Part shown: in pieces, positions 47,504 through 56,988 of the stretch
Position numbering within the stretch: the stretch's first letter is position 1
Layout of the letters: every line of letters starts with the position of its first letter
DNA from: Mariniflexile maritimum
GTDB taxonomy: Bacteria > Bacteroidota > Bacteroidia > Flavobacteriales > Flavobacteriaceae
Reading direction: 5' to 3'
NCBI RefSeq assembly: GCF_009746565.1
Contig: NZ_WRPN01000001.1
Span: 558,001-622,000, forward strand
DNA length: 64,000 nucleotides
Position numbers and translations under genes: made by a program
The notes under the pieces: generated by a model
The model's input: only the letters and a program-made list of their open reading frames with translations
Told to the model about the DNA's origin: nothing
Database searches by the model: none

Positions 47504-48447
47504 TGCGTTAACCGTTTTACAATAGCCTTTACTGGCTGAATATCTTTGGTAAACTCAATACTAGGGCCTGCAACCCACACGGTTTTATAGGTGGCTTGGG
47601 TGGCAGCTTTTTCAGTGGCCCGCATCCCTATTGAAAAACGTATCATTTTTACCCATTTCTTTAACTTTTTGTTCTTGTTCAAAATCGCTTCCAGCCACGT
47701 TTGCTTGGTGCCAATTTTTTGAACATAGGGCGTATTTATTACGGTACAGGGTGTGCCCGAAATACGTTCGGTCATTACAATATCCTTGGCTCCATAATCA
47801 ACACAGGCCTGTTTGTACTCGTTGGTAACATTGGCTTCCGTAGAAGCTATAAACGGACTTCCCACCGAAACACCAGCGGCACCAAAACCTAGCATTTTGT
47901 CCACATCCGCTTTACACCCCACACCACCGGCAGAAATAATGGGGATGTTGCAATGGCTTACCAGCTCTTTAATAAGAACTTCGGGAGACACATTACCGCG
48001 GTGTCCACCGGCTTCATTATTCACCGCTATAATGGCATCGGCACCCAAGGCTTCCACTTTTTGGGCAAATTTTAAATCGACCACATCACAAAAAACCTTG
48101 ATTCCTACTTGATGCGCTTGTTTGATGGTTTCTTCGGGGCTACCCAATGAGGTAATAATGAAATCGCACCCTTCTTCACACAGCACCCGCAATTGCTCTT
48201 TATATTTTATGTTCGATTTATTCACAATTAAATTGAAGCCAAACGAACCGCCCGCAACTTTTGCTTTTTTTAACTCGTGAATGGCCTTTTTAAGCGCGTC
48301 GAGGGTGCGGTAATTTAGTGCAGGAATACAACCTGCTATTCCACTGTGCATGGCTTCAATAACCATGGCGGTATTTGAAACCAAAAACATGGGTGCTTGA
48401 ATGATGGGATAGTTGATATTAAGTAATTGCGTGAGCTTAGTTTGCAT
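47500..48447 (-). CDS. Nitronate monooxygenase-like NAD(P)H:flavin oxidoreductase
   Basis: A 315-residue FMN-binding TIM barrel from ATG 48447 (QTKLTQLLNINYPIIQAPM). Conserved segments: NEAGGHRGN (active-site region) and ISAGGVGCKADVDKMLGFGAAGVSVGSPF (glycine-rich phosphate-binding region). The family includes nitronate monooxygenases and enoyl-ACP reductase FabK-like enzymes; the real substrate is uncertain. One of three matching palindromes lies 33-46 bases upstream of the start, so it is probably regulated by an unidentified repressor. A longer start was rejected because it would run through that site. Confidence 0.88.
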   Translation of the reverse strand: MQTKLTQLLNINYPIIQAPMFLVSNTAMVIEAMHSGIAGCIPALNYRTLDALKKAIHELKKAKVAGGSFGFNLIVNKSNIKYKEQLRVLCEEGCDFIITSLGSPEETIKQAHQVGIKVFCDVVDLKFAQKVEALGADAIIAVNNEAGGHRGNVSPEVLIKELVSHCNIPIISAGGVGCKADVDKMLGFGAAGVSVGSPFIASTEANVTNEYKQACVDYGAKDIVMTERISGTPCTVINTPYVQKIGTKQTWLEAILNKNKKLKKWVKMIRFSIGMRATEKAATQATYKTVWVAGPSIEFTKDIQPVKAIVKRLTH

Positions 48448-48479
48448 TTTTTTAAGGATTTCAACAAATATAGCAATTA

Positions 48480-48493
48480 TTATGCATGCATAG
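48480..48493. promoter_or_regulatory. Palindromic operator, site 1
   Basis: TTATGCATGCATAG contains a perfect 12-bp palindrome TATGCATGCATA. It lies 33 bases upstream of the nitronate-monooxygenase-like start. It matches sites 2 and 3 in its arms. Confidence 0.55.
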
Positions 48494-48582
48494 TTTAAAA
48501 TCATAATCATTTGGTTTTCTGCAAGTTTTGAAATTTTATAGTTTTTAAAAAAAATTTCAAAAAAAATAAAAATTTAACATAT

Positions 48583-48602
48583 TTATTATGCGTGCATAAT
48601 AA
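48583..48602. promoter_or_regulatory. Palindromic operator, site 2
   Basis: TTATTATGCGTGCATAATAA has perfect 9-bp arms TTATTATGC / GCATAATAA around GT. It is the best of three sites in the divergent intergenic region. Confidence 0.55.
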
Positions 48603-48617
48603 CTGATAATCAATATG

Positions 48618-48631
48618 TTATGCGTGCATAA
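48618..48631. promoter_or_regulatory. Palindromic operator, site 3
   Basis: TTATGCGTGCATAA, the same core as site 2, with centres 32 bp apart (three helical turns). This phasing suggests cooperative binding by one regulator. Confidence 0.55.
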
Positions 48632-48729
48632 TAATTTAAAAAAGGTTAAGAGGTTGATTACATGACATTTATCATGTTTATAGCAGTAAGTAATCATTAA
48701 TTTTCATCCATAATTTATATACTTATATT

Positions 48730-49227
48730 ATGAAAAGAATAATTTTTGGTCTATTAATTGTTGGATTAACCTCCCAAATGTATGCACAAGAAATTGCATT
48801 AGCAGAAGTTGAAGTTGTTGCAAATTATAAATACATACAAGCAACAAATGTTGAAAAGATAGCGTTGCCCGTTAAAAATCTTGAAGCTAAGGTTTTAGAA
48901 TTTAAAGATGACAAAGGGGTTTTGGAATATGAAGATGGCGTATCGTATAATGTATATTTCAATAATAGCGATGGCAAGATAATTGTTTCTTACGATACCA
49001 CTGGTAAAATACTAAAAACTACCGAACATTATAAAAACGTAAGATTGCCTTTGGAAGTGCTTCGCGCCATTGTAAGCCGTTTTCCAAATTGGACGATTGT
49101 TGAAGATACCTATCATGTAAATTACCACTGTGATAAAGGCATTACCGAAAAACATTATAAAATTCAATTAGCAAACGCCGATAAAACCGTTGATATAAAA
49201 ACCGACGATAAAGGCAATTTTATGTAA
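48730..49227 (+). CDS. PepSY-like secreted small protein
   Basis: A 165-residue protein with a signal peptide (MKRIIFGLLIVGLTSQMYA, then Gln). Two repeated units follow, about 80 residues each, resembling PepSY-like beta-lactamase-inhibitor modules (VLEYEDGVSYNVYFNN...IVSYDTTGKILKTTEHYKNVRLP; then IVEDTYHVNYHC...). Its role is unknown to me. It lies in the same divergent region as three palindromic sites. It ends at a bidirectional terminator shared with dnaK. Confidence 0.75.
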   Translation: MKRIIFGLLIVGLTSQMYAQEIALAEVEVVANYKYIQATNVEKIALPVKNLEAKVLEFKDDKGVLEYEDGVSYNVYFNNSDGKIIVSYDTTGKILKTTEHYKNVRLPLEVLRAIVSRFPNWTIVEDTYHVNYHCDKGITEKHYKIQLANADKTVDIKTDDKGNFM

Positions 49228-49261
49228 CTTTACCAAACAAACTATTTTACCAAACTAAACT

Positions 49262-49298
49262 AAAAAAAAACGCAACTATTTCTGGTTGCGTTTTTTTA
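49262..49298. terminator. Bidirectional terminator between the PepSY-like gene and dnaK
   Basis: CGCAAC / GTTGCG with an 8-base loop, flanked by a long A-run on the left and a T-run on the right, so it serves both converging transcripts. Confidence 0.85.
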
Positions 49299-49339
49299 GT
49301 TTTAAAAGGGTGGAGCCTTATTTTCAGCTCACGTATTTA

Positions 49340-51244
49340 TTATTTAACTTCTTCAAAGTCAACATCTTCAACATCGCTGCCTTCTTGCTTACTTTGGTTC
49401 GCATCTGGCCCTGGCGCGCTTGCACCACCTTGCTGTGCTTCGGCTTGTGCTTTGTACATTTCCTCGCTTGCCACTTTCCATGCTTCGTTTATTTTTTCTA
49501 AAGCAGGGTCTATAACTGCGATGTCTTTGGTTTCAAACGCTTTTTTAAGTTCCTCTAAAGCATCTTCGATGGGTTTCTTTTTATCATCCGATAATTTATC
49601 GCCAAATTCTTTCAACTGACTCTCCGTTTGGAAAATCATGGCATCGGCAGCATTTAATTTTTCAGCTTTTTCTTTTGCTTTTTTATCGGCTTCAGCGTTT
49701 GCTTCAGCATCTGCTTTCATTTTCTTGATTTCTTCTTCAGTTAAACCAGAAGAGGCTTCAATGCGAATATCCTGTGTTTTGTTCGTCGCTTTATCCGTAG
49801 CGGTTACGTGTATGATTCCATTCGCGTCAATATCAAAAGTTACTTCAATTTGAGGGGTTCCTCTTCTTGCCGGTGGAATACCATCTAAGTGGAAACGGCC
49901 AATGGTTTTGTTATCGGCAGCCATGGCGCGTTCACCTTGCAACACATGGATTTCCACAGAGGGTTGATTATCAGCAGCTGTAGAGAATACCTGCGATTTT
50001 TTGGTAGGTATCGTTGTGTTGGCCTCAATAAGTTTGGTCATTACGTTACCCATGGTTTCAATACCTAACGATAATGGTGTAACGTCCAATAACAATACGT
50101 CCTTAACATCGCCACTTAACACACCACCTTGGATACCGGCACCTAACGACACTACTTCATCTGGGTTCACCCCTTTACTTGGCACTTTTCCGAAAAATTT
50201 CTCAACGGCAGCTTGTACCGCTGGGATACGGGTTGAACCACCCACTAATATCACTTCATCAATATCGTTCTTGCTTAAACCTGCTGCTTTTAAAGCCGAT
50301 TCGCAAGGTGCAATGGTACGTTTAACCAAATCGTCAATCAATTGTTCGAATTTAGATTTTGTTAAAGTACGCACTAAGTGCTTTGGCCCACTGGCAGTGG
50401 CTGTAATGTACGGCAAGTTGATTTCTGTTTGGGCAGAAGACGATAATTCAATCTTCGCTTTTTCAGCAGCTTCCTTTAAACGTTGTAGCGACATGGGGTC
50501 TTTGCGTAAGTCCATGCCTTCTTCGGCGTTAAACTCATCGGCCAACCAATTGATGATTTTTTCATCCACATCATCACCACCTAAATGGGTATCACCATCT
50601 GTTGATAATACTTCAAATACACCATCGCCCAATTCTAAGATTGACACGTCGTGTGTTCCACCACCAAAGTCAAAAACCACAATTTTTTGGTCTTTTCCTT
50701 TTTTGTCCAAACCATAGGCCAAAGCCGCGGCAGTAGGCTCGTTAATAATACGGCGCACTTTTAAACCAGCTATCTCACCAGCTTCTTTAGTGGCCTGACG
50801 CTGACTGTCGTTAAAGTAAGCAGGCACGGTAATAACCGCCTCTGTAACCGTAGTTCCTAAATAATCTTCGGCGGTTTTCTTCATTTTTTGAAGAATCATG
50901 GCCGATAGCTCCTGGGGAGTGTACAAACGGCCATCAATATCTACACGAGGTGTGTCGTTATCGCCTTTTACCACTTTATAAGGTACACGATCTGCTTCCT
51001 TTTTAGACTCCGAATATTTATTCCCCATAAAACGCTTGATAGAATAAACCGTTTTTGTAGGGTTTGTTACTGCTTGTCGTTTTGCCGGGTCACCAACCTT
51101 AATTTCGCCGCCTTCAACAAACGCAATAACCGATGGTGTCGTTCTTTTTCCTTCCGCGTTAGGGATTACAACCGGTTCATTACCTTCCATTACAGACACG
51201 CAAGAGTTGGTTGTTCCTAAATCGATTCCAATAATTTTACTCAT
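49340..51244 (-). CDS. dnaK: Molecular chaperone DnaK (Hsp70)
   Basis: A 634-residue Hsp70: N-terminal ATPase domain (about 1-380; [30 protein letters not shown]), linker [11 protein letters not shown], substrate-binding domain, and a lid ending in EDVDFEEVK. It folds nascent and stress-damaged proteins with DnaJ and GrpE, neither of which is adjacent. It stands alone, reads leftward and ends near the terminator shared with the PepSY-like gene. It starts at ATG 51244. Confidence 0.98.
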   Translation of the reverse strand: MSKIIGIDLGTTNSCVSVMEGNEPVVIPNAEGKRTTPSVIAFVEGGEIKVGDPAKRQAVTNPTKTVYSIKRFMGNKYSESKKEADRVPYKVVKGDNDTPRVDIDGRLYTPQELSAMILQKMKKTAEDYLGTTVTEAVITVPAYFNDSQRQATKEAGEIAGLKVRRIINEPTAAALAYGLDKKGKDQKIVVFDFGGGTHDVSILELGDGVFEVLSTDGDTHLGGDDVDEKIINWLADEFNAEEGMDLRKDPMSLQRLKEAAEKAKIELSSSAQTEINLPYITATASGPKHLVRTLTKSKFEQLIDDLVKRTIAPCESALKAAGLSKNDIDEVILVGGSTRIPAVQAAVEKFFGKVPSKGVNPDEVVSLGAGIQGGVLSGDVKDVLLLDVTPLSLGIETMGNVMTKLIEANTTIPTKKSQVFSTAADNQPSVEIHVLQGERAMAADNKTIGRFHLDGIPPARRGTPQIEVTFDIDANGIIHVTATDKATNKTQDIRIEASSGLTEEEIKKMKADAEANAEADKKAKEKAEKLNAADAMIFQTESQLKEFGDKLSDDKKKPIEDALEELKKAFETKDIAVIDPALEKINEAWKVASEEMYKAQAEAQQGGASAPGPDANQSKQEGSDVEDVDFEEVK

Positions 51245-51599
51245 AATATGTTTTATTTGTGTTGAAAATTCATTTTAAATTCGATAGGTATAAGTCAATG
51301 ATTATGCCAACGCACAAATACTGACAAGGTGTCATAAGCCCCAAAGGCAAAATTCTCATATTGTCCGGTCTTTTGTCTATTTTAAATTTTCTAAAACTGG
51401 GCGCATCCCCTTGGGTCGGGCTTTACGCTGCAAGTCCTCGCTCCTGCGTCGCTGTGGGCTTTTCGCTGCAATCCCTTGCGCACTGGCTCGCAGCGTAAGT
51501 TTAAAGTAGCGGTCACCGTTTTCAGCTACTTTGCCCCTCCACAACTTTGCGCGACCAAAAAATCAACCTATCTTTGTGTAAATGCCTAAACTATTATAA
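51245..51599. other. 355-base intergenic region with a GC-rich repeat
   Basis: The region between the divergent dnaK and sdaA genes carries no convincing gene. From about 51401 to 51500 it is unusually GC-rich. A 20-base word occurs twice with few changes: GGGCTTTACGCTGCAAGTCC (51418) and GGGCTTTTCGCTGCAATCCC (51456). A 9-bp inverted repeat, TTACGCTGC (51423) and GCAGCGTAA (51490), brackets it. It resembles an interspersed intergenic element. No rRNA, tRNA or known ncRNA shape was seen. Confidence 0.7.
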
Positions 51600-53024
51600 A
51601 TGGATTGTATTTCAGTTTTCGACATGCTTAAAATTGGCGTTGGCCCCTCAAGTTCGCACACTTTAGGCCCATGGCGCGCCGCCGAACGCTGGATAAAACA
51701 GCTTAAAGAAACCAATACCTTTGATAGCGTAGAGAAAATAACCGTCAATCTTTACGGCTCGTTATCCTTAACAGGAAAAGGCCATGCCACCGATTATGCC
51801 ATCATGTTAGGTTTAAGCGGCGAAAACCCACAAACCATTCCCATTGAAACCATTCCAATAATCATCTCTAAAATAAAAAACACTAAAACCCTTCTATTTA
51901 ACGGCGAAAAACAACTGCCGTTCAACCCTGAAACCGACATCATTTTCAATAGAAAATTTTTGCCCTACCATGCCAATGGCATGCAATTTACAGCAACGGT
52001 TAAAGGCAAAAAATTAACCGAAGTTTATTACTCCATCGGTGGCGGTTTTGTGGTACAGGAAGAACGAAAAATAGCAAAAGCCAATAAAATCATTTTTTAT
52101 TGCACCTTCCCTTACCCAATTGAAAAAGGAGTCGATTTATTACAATATTGCAAGCAACTAAACAAATCCATTTCCGAGGTTGTTTTAGAAAATGAAATGT
52201 CCATCCGCCCCATAGAAACCATCGATTTTGAACTGCAGCGCATTTGGAGTACCATGTTGGAATGTATGTACATAGGTTGCCATACCGAAGGCAATTTACC
52301 CGGAGGTTTAAATGTAAGGCGTCGTGCTTTTGATACTTACCAGACCTTAAAAGGCGATTTACCGTACAGCTCACCCCAAGAATGGTTGGAAACCATCCGT
52401 AAAACGGAGGTCAAGTTTAGGCAAATTTTAAAATGGGTAAGCTGTTTTGCTTTATCTGTAAATGAGGTAAATGCCTCTTTAGGGCGCGTTGTTACAGCCC
52501 CAACCAACGGAAGCGCGGGGGTGATTCCTGCGGTTTTAATGTACTATATTGTAATTGAAAACCATGAAGCCAACTTTAAGCACATCAAACAATTTTTGCT
52601 CGTTGCCGGCGAAATAGGAAGCATCTTTAAAAAAGGTGCTACCATTAGTGCCGCCATGGGTGGTTGTCAGGCGGAAATTGGCGTGTCTTCTGCCATGGCA
52701 GCTGCGGCGCTTTGCGAACTTTTAGGCGGCTCGCCGGAACAAGTGCTCATTGCTGCCGAAATTGCCATGGAACACCATCTTGGTTTAACCTGCGACCCCA
52801 TTGGTGGTCTGGTGCAAATTCCCTGCATAGAACGCAATGCAATGGGTGCCATTAAAGCCATTAATGCTGCGGAAATGGCATTGGGAACCGACCCCAAAAA
52901 CGTAAAAGTGCCTTTAGACAAAGTGGTTGCAACCATGTGGGAAACCGCCAAGGATATGAACACAAAATACAAGGAAACCTCAGAAGGTGGTCTGGCTGTT
53001 GGGGTTCATATTTCCGATTGTTAA
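51600..53024 (+). CDS. sdaA: L-serine ammonia-lyase (iron-sulfur, single-chain)
   Basis: A 474-residue 4Fe-4S serine dehydratase that converts L-serine to pyruvate and ammonia. The N-terminal beta domain begins SVFDMLKIGVGPSSSHTLGP. The alpha domain has GSAGVIPAVLMYY, the cluster cysteines (GGCQAEIGVS and GLTCDPIGGLVQIPCIERN) and ends GLAVGVHISDC. The product of the intermediate enamine could be handled by RidA at 6929. It starts at ATG 51600. Confidence 0.96.
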   Translation: MDCISVFDMLKIGVGPSSSHTLGPWRAAERWIKQLKETNTFDSVEKITVNLYGSLSLTGKGHATDYAIMLGLSGENPQTIPIETIPIIISKIKNTKTLLFNGEKQLPFNPETDIIFNRKFLPYHANGMQFTATVKGKKLTEVYYSIGGGFVVQEERKIAKANKIIFYCTFPYPIEKGVDLLQYCKQLNKSISEVVLENEMSIRPIETIDFELQRIWSTMLECMYIGCHTEGNLPGGLNVRRRAFDTYQTLKGDLPYSSPQEWLETIRKTEVKFRQILKWVSCFALSVNEVNASLGRVVTAPTNGSAGVIPAVLMYYIVIENHEANFKHIKQFLLVAGEIGSIFKKGATISAAMGGCQAEIGVSSAMAAAALCELLGGSPEQVLIAAEIAMEHHLGLTCDPIGGLVQIPCIERNAMGAIKAINAAEMALGTDPKNVKVPLDKVVATMWETAKDMNTKYKETSEGGLAVGVHISDC

Positions 53025-53151
53025 CATCCATTTAAAACTTTCCAAAGGGAATACTTTCTTGTCAAAAACAGCACATGTGCTATCATTTACAGCTTAAATC
53101 CGTAAAAAGTTTAACAAAACTGCTTACTTTTACACTCTAAAAAATTGAAAA

Positions 53152-53970
53152 ATGTCCGTAGCAAAAAAAGAATATAAACGCATCACCGTTAAAACCCTTG
53201 TGGATATGAAAGCCAATGGTGAAAAAATATCGATGCTTACCGCATACGATTATTCCATGGCAAAAATTGTGGATGGTGCCGGTGTTGATGTCATACTTGT
53301 TGGCGATTCTGCAAGTAATGTAATGGCAGGCCATGAAACCACCTTGCCCATTACCTTGGATCAAATGATTTATCATGCATCTTCCGTAATTCGTGCCATA
53401 AACCGCTCGTTGGTCGTTGTCGATTTACCCTTCGGAAGCTACCAAAGCGACCCCAAAGAAGCCTTGCGTTCTGCCATTAGGATTATGAAGGAAAGTGGCG
53501 CCCATTCGGTTAAAATGGAAGGCGGTCGCGAAATTAAGGAGTCCATAAAACGCATTTTGCACGCTGGCATTCCGGTTATGGGACATTTAGGATTAACCCC
53601 ACAATCCATCTATAAATTCGGGACTTATACCGTTCGTGCCAAAGAGGAACAGGAAGCTGCCGATTTGATAAAAGATGCCAAAATGCTAGAACGTATTGGC
53701 TGTTTTGCTATTGTGCTTGAAAAAATACCGGCTGCTTTAGCAAAAGAAGTGGCTGAAAGCGTAAGCATTCCCATAATTGGTATTGGCGCTGGAAATGGTG
53801 TGGACGGACAAGTATTGGTTCTACACGATATGTTGGGTATGACGCACGAGTTTCACCCACGGTTTTTGCGTCGCTATATGAATTTGTATGAAGATATGAC
53901 CAATGCCATTTCAAAATATGTGGATGATGTGAAAACCCGCGATTTTCCTAGTGATTCTGAGCAATATTAA
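53152..53970 (+). CDS. panB: 3-methyl-2-oxobutanoate hydroxymethyltransferase
   Basis: A 272-residue (beta/alpha)8 enzyme that makes ketopantoate for coenzyme A synthesis from 2-oxoisovalerate and methylene-tetrahydrofolate. Seen: [31 protein letters not shown] (metal site), [13 protein letters not shown] and the catalytic Glu region. Length is normal. It starts at ATG 53152. The RluA-type gene follows on the same strand; this pair is common in Flavobacteriia. Confidence 0.97.
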   Translation: MSVAKKEYKRITVKTLVDMKANGEKISMLTAYDYSMAKIVDGAGVDVILVGDSASNVMAGHETTLPITLDQMIYHASSVIRAINRSLVVVDLPFGSYQSDPKEALRSAIRIMKESGAHSVKMEGGREIKESIKRILHAGIPVMGHLGLTPQSIYKFGTYTVRAKEEQEAADLIKDAKMLERIGCFAIVLEKIPAALAKEVAESVSIPIIGIGAGNGVDGQVLVLHDMLGMTHEFHPRFLRRYMNLYEDMTNAISKYVDDVKTRDFPSDSEQY

Positions 53971-53982
53971 TCTAGATATTTT

Positions 53983-54024
53983 AGATTTTTAGACATGTTA
54001 GACGTCTAAGATGTCTAAAAATCT
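53983..54024. repeat. Long inverted repeat overlapping the RluA-type start
   Basis: A perfect 14-bp stem AGATTTTTAGACAT (53983-53996) / ATGTCTAAAAATCT (54011-54024) surrounds a 14-base loop that itself contains the 12-bp palindrome TTAGACGTCTAA. The right arm begins with the ATG at 54011. The word TCTAAGATGTCTAA occurs again at 54060-54073. Confidence 0.8.
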
Positions 54025-54781
54025 ATCAATCTATAAGTCAAACAAAACTTCGGTATTTTCTAAGATGTCTAACCAGTCTAACATATCTAAAGTTTTTTCC
54101 AACAAGTTCAATCTTCAAATAGTATATGAAGACAACCACATCATCATTATAAACAAACGTGCCGGCGATATTGTTCAAGGTGATAAAACGGGCGATAAAC
54201 CCTTAAGCGACGTTGTAAAAAGTTATATAAAAGACCAATACAACAAACCCGGAAATGTGTATTTGGGCGTGGTGCATCGGTTGGATAGGCCCACAACGGG
54301 TTTGGTTATTTTTGCTAAAACCAGTAAAGTATTACCACGATTAAATGCCCTTTTTGTATCAAAAGACATTCAAAAAACCTATTGGGCCATTGTAAAAAAC
54401 CAACCTCCAAAAACCGAAGACACGTTAACGCATTGGCTTAAAAAGAATCCTAAAAACAACAAATCCACGGCGTACATAAATGAGGTAAAAGACAGCAAAA
54501 AAGCCATTCTTCATTACAAAATATTACAAAAACTAGACACCTATTTTTTATTGGAAGTGAATTTGGAAACCGGCAGGCACCATCAAATCCGTTCGCAATT
54601 GGCAAGCATTGGCTGCCCCATTAAAGGCGATTTAAAATATGGTTTTGATAGGAGCAACCCCGATGGCAGCATTCACTTGCACGCACGACACATTACCTTT
54701 ATGCATCCCGTTAAAAATGAAACCATGGCCATAACCGCGCCTTTGCCCGAGGTTGCCGTTTGGAAGGCTTGTTACGTATAA
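54011..54781 (+). CDS. RluA-family pseudouridine synthase
   Basis: A 256-residue (or 238 from ATG 54065) pseudouridine synthase without an S4 domain. The catalytic Asp is in GVVHRLDRPTTGLVIFAKT, then KTYWAIVK, and the C-terminal LETGRHHQIRSQLASIGCPIKGD. The conserved domain starts only at FNLQIVYEDNHIIIINK. The N-terminal about 35 residues (SKNLSIYKSNKTSVFSKMSNQ) are low-complexity and coded by the inverted repeat, so the original start may be ATG 54065. The RNA target is unknown. Confidence 0.92.
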   Translation: MSKNLSIYKSNKTSVFSKMSNQSNISKVFSNKFNLQIVYEDNHIIIINKRAGDIVQGDKTGDKPLSDVVKSYIKDQYNKPGNVYLGVVHRLDRPTTGLVIFAKTSKVLPRLNALFVSKDIQKTYWAIVKNQPPKTEDTLTHWLKKNPKNNKSTAYINEVKDSKKAILHYKILQKLDTYFLLEVNLETGRHHQIRSQLASIGCPIKGDLKYGFDRSNPDGSIHLHARHITFMHPVKNETMAITAPLPEVAVWKACYV

Positions 54782-54807
54782 TTTCATATCTTTATAAAAA
54801 ACGGATC

Positions 54808-56187
54808 ATGACAGCTATACCCAACATCATTTCGGCACAAAAAGCATTTTTTAAAACGGGAAAAACCATCGCTATTTCTGAAAGATTAAAGTATTTAAAA
54901 GCTTTAAAAAACGAGATTATAACCCATGAACAGGCTATTTACGATGCCTTACAAAAGGATTTCAAAAAATCGGAATTTGAAACCTTCATCAGTGAATTTG
55001 GTTTGGTGATTTCCGAATTAAATCTTGCCATAAAAAACCTTAAAAAATGGTCGCGGCCAAAACGCGTAACCGCCTCTATACTAACCTTTCCGTCTAGCGA
55101 TTATATTTACTACAACCCCTACGGAACTATTTTAATTATCGCCCCATGGAATTACCCGTTTTTATTGGCCATGGAACCGTTAATTATGGCCATTGCCGCA
55201 GGAAATACCGTAGTTTTAAAACCTAGTGAACTTACCAAAAACACCTCGCAATTACTAACCGATATTATTGAAAACGTTTTTCCAAAAGACTATGCGATTG
55301 CCGTACAAGGTGGCGTTGAAACGACCACCACATTGCTTTCACAGAAATGGGATTATATTTTTTTTACAGGAAGCGTGCCCGTTGGCAAAATTGTTGCACA
55401 AGCAGCAGCCAAACATTTAACGCCCGTTACTTTAGAGCTGGGTGGAAAATCGCCGTGTATTGTTGATGCGAGTATCGATTTAAAATTGGTTGCAAAACGG
55501 CTTGTTTGGGGCAAGTTTTTAAATGGCGGACAAACCTGCATTGCACCCGATTATGTGATTATTAAAGCTGAAATTAAACAAGATTTTATTGAAATTTTAA
55601 AAGCTGAAATAACAAAAGCTTATGGTGAAAACCCCAAAACATCAGCAGATTTTCCAAGAATTATAAATACTAAAAACACGAAACGATTGGCTGAAATGCT
55701 TAAAAATGTTTCAATAATTTTTGGTGGCAATGTTGATGAAAATGAAAATTATGTATCGCCAACACTTATTGAAGAACCGTCGTTGGAGAGTGCTGTTATG
55801 TGTGAAGAAATTTTCGGGCCTATTTTACCTATTTTAACTTATGAAACCGAGACAGATATTGAAAACATCATCTGGCATTTTGAAAAACCACTGGCGTTGT
55901 ATGTGTTTTCAAAAGAAAAAATATTTGTTGAAAAATTACTAAAAAAATTCAGCTTTGGTGGCGGAGTTGTTAATGACACGTTGATTCATTTTGGCAATTA
56001 CCGTTTGCCTTTTGGTGGCGTAGGCCATAGCGGTATGGGTGCATACCACGGCAAGTGGGGTTTTGTTACCTTTTCGCATAAAAAACCCATTGTAAAACGC
56101 GGCACTTGGTTTGACCCAACCTTAAGATACGCGCCATACAAAGGCAAACTAAAACTGATGAAAACGCTCTTTAAGATTTTTACTTGA
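54808..56187 (+). CDS. Aldehyde dehydrogenase, class 3-like
   Basis: A 459-residue NAD(P)-dependent aldehyde dehydrogenase from ATG 54808 (TAIPNIISAQKAFF). It shows ILIIAPWNYPFLLAMEPL, GSVPVGKIVAQAA (cofactor site), catalytic Glu in TLELGGKSPCIVD and catalytic Cys in FLNGGQTCIAPDYV. It is of the short class 3/YwdH type, acting on medium or long-chain aldehydes; the exact substrate is unknown. The gene's 3' end abuts the convergent kinase gene. Confidence 0.95.
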   Translation: MTAIPNIISAQKAFFKTGKTIAISERLKYLKALKNEIITHEQAIYDALQKDFKKSEFETFISEFGLVISELNLAIKNLKKWSRPKRVTASILTFPSSDYIYYNPYGTILIIAPWNYPFLLAMEPLIMAIAAGNTVVLKPSELTKNTSQLLTDIIENVFPKDYAIAVQGGVETTTTLLSQKWDYIFFTGSVPVGKIVAQAAAKHLTPVTLELGGKSPCIVDASIDLKLVAKRLVWGKFLNGGQTCIAPDYVIIKAEIKQDFIEILKAEITKAYGENPKTSADFPRIINTKNTKRLAEMLKNVSIIFGGNVDENENYVSPTLIEEPSLESAVMCEEIFGPILPILTYETETDIENIIWHFEKPLALYVFSKEKIFVEKLLKKFSFGGGVVNDTLIHFGNYRLPFGGVGHSGMGAYHGKWGFVTFSHKKPIVKRGTWFDPTLRYAPYKGKLKLMKTLFKIFT

Positions 56188-56988
56188 TTACTGCATGGGG
56201 TAGTTCAGTACCAAGGTAACCCCTTTGTTTGGTTGCGAGGTTAATTCTAAATAACTTTTAATCAGGGCTGCCCTACTCTTCATATTAATTAAGCCAGAAC
56301 CCTTTTCAACATCATTTATATTAAACCCTTTCCCATCTTCGGTAGCGGTAATGGTTAATTGTGTGGGTTGGTAATTTAAGATGATTTTCAGGTTTTTTGC
56401 TTCGGAATATTTAACGGCGTTTGATAAAAATTCCTGAAGAATCCTAAAAATTATGATTTCATGCTTTGGCTCCTTAAAATCAAGCTTATCACCAATAATT
56501 TCAAGTTCTGCCGAATTGAACTTCATTTTTTTCAATCGGTTCAATTCGTTTATAATCGATTTTTCAAAACCAATATTCAGTACCACTTCATTATTCAATG
56601 TTTTTGATAATTGACGCACTTCGGCTAAACTATCCTTCAAAGCATCGGAAGTGTCTTTAAATTTTTCTTTCACATCATCGGCCACCTGCATTTTTAAAAT
56701 ACTAAGTTGCATACTGGCAAATGACAGTAATTGCCCAACATTATCATGCAGTTCCCAACCAATATTTTTTAGGGTTTGCTCTTGTGTTTCAGCTTGTGCT
56801 TGGGCTATTTCGGCTTCAAAAAGTTGTTGTTGTTTTATTTTATCGAGTAAAAGTTTGTTTTTTCGCTTTAAAAAAACCACGAAAAATATAATAACCAGCG
56901 TGGTTACAATTACCAAAACGGCAATCATATAAATTAGCAAATAACGTTCGGAAGCTGTACTAGCTAGTTGTTCTCTGGTTTGCACCAT
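56188..56988 (-). CDS. Orphan sensor histidine kinase (HisKA_3/NarX-like)
   Basis: A 266-residue kinase from ATG 56988: one membrane helix (about residues 17-40), a coiled-coil linker and a HisKA_3 domain with His81 (IGWELHDNVGQLL). A HATPase_c domain follows: N-box LQEFLSNAVKYSE, G1 TEDGKGFN, G2 GSGLINMKSRA. There is no sensor domain of its own. No response regulator adjoins it. Its start overlaps by about 25 bases the end of a membrane protein gene that may be its input partner. Confidence 0.92.
   Translation of the reverse strand: MVQTREQLASTASERYLLIYMIAVLVIVTTLVIIFFVVFLKRKNKLLLDKIKQQQLFEAEIAQAQAETQEQTLKNIGWELHDNVGQLLSFASMQLSILKMQVADDVKEKFKDTSDALKDSLAEVRQLSKTLNNEVVLNIGFEKSIINELNRLKKMKFNSAELEIIGDKLDFKEPKHEIIIFRILQEFLSNAVKYSEAKNLKIILNYQPTQLTITATEDGKGFNINDVEKGSGLINMKSRAALIKSYLELTSQPNKGVTLVLNYPMQ

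Noticed and set aside
50001-50717. A long antisense frame (238 codons) inside dnaK
   Set aside because: It is a shadow of the dnaK codon pattern; it lacks a start signal, known domain and plausible hydrophobic or motif structure.
51245-51599. A structured RNA (SRP RNA, tmRNA or 6S) in the dnaK-sdaA spacer
   Set aside because: No recognisable conserved core of those RNAs was seen; the GC-rich symmetry is better explained by a repeat element.
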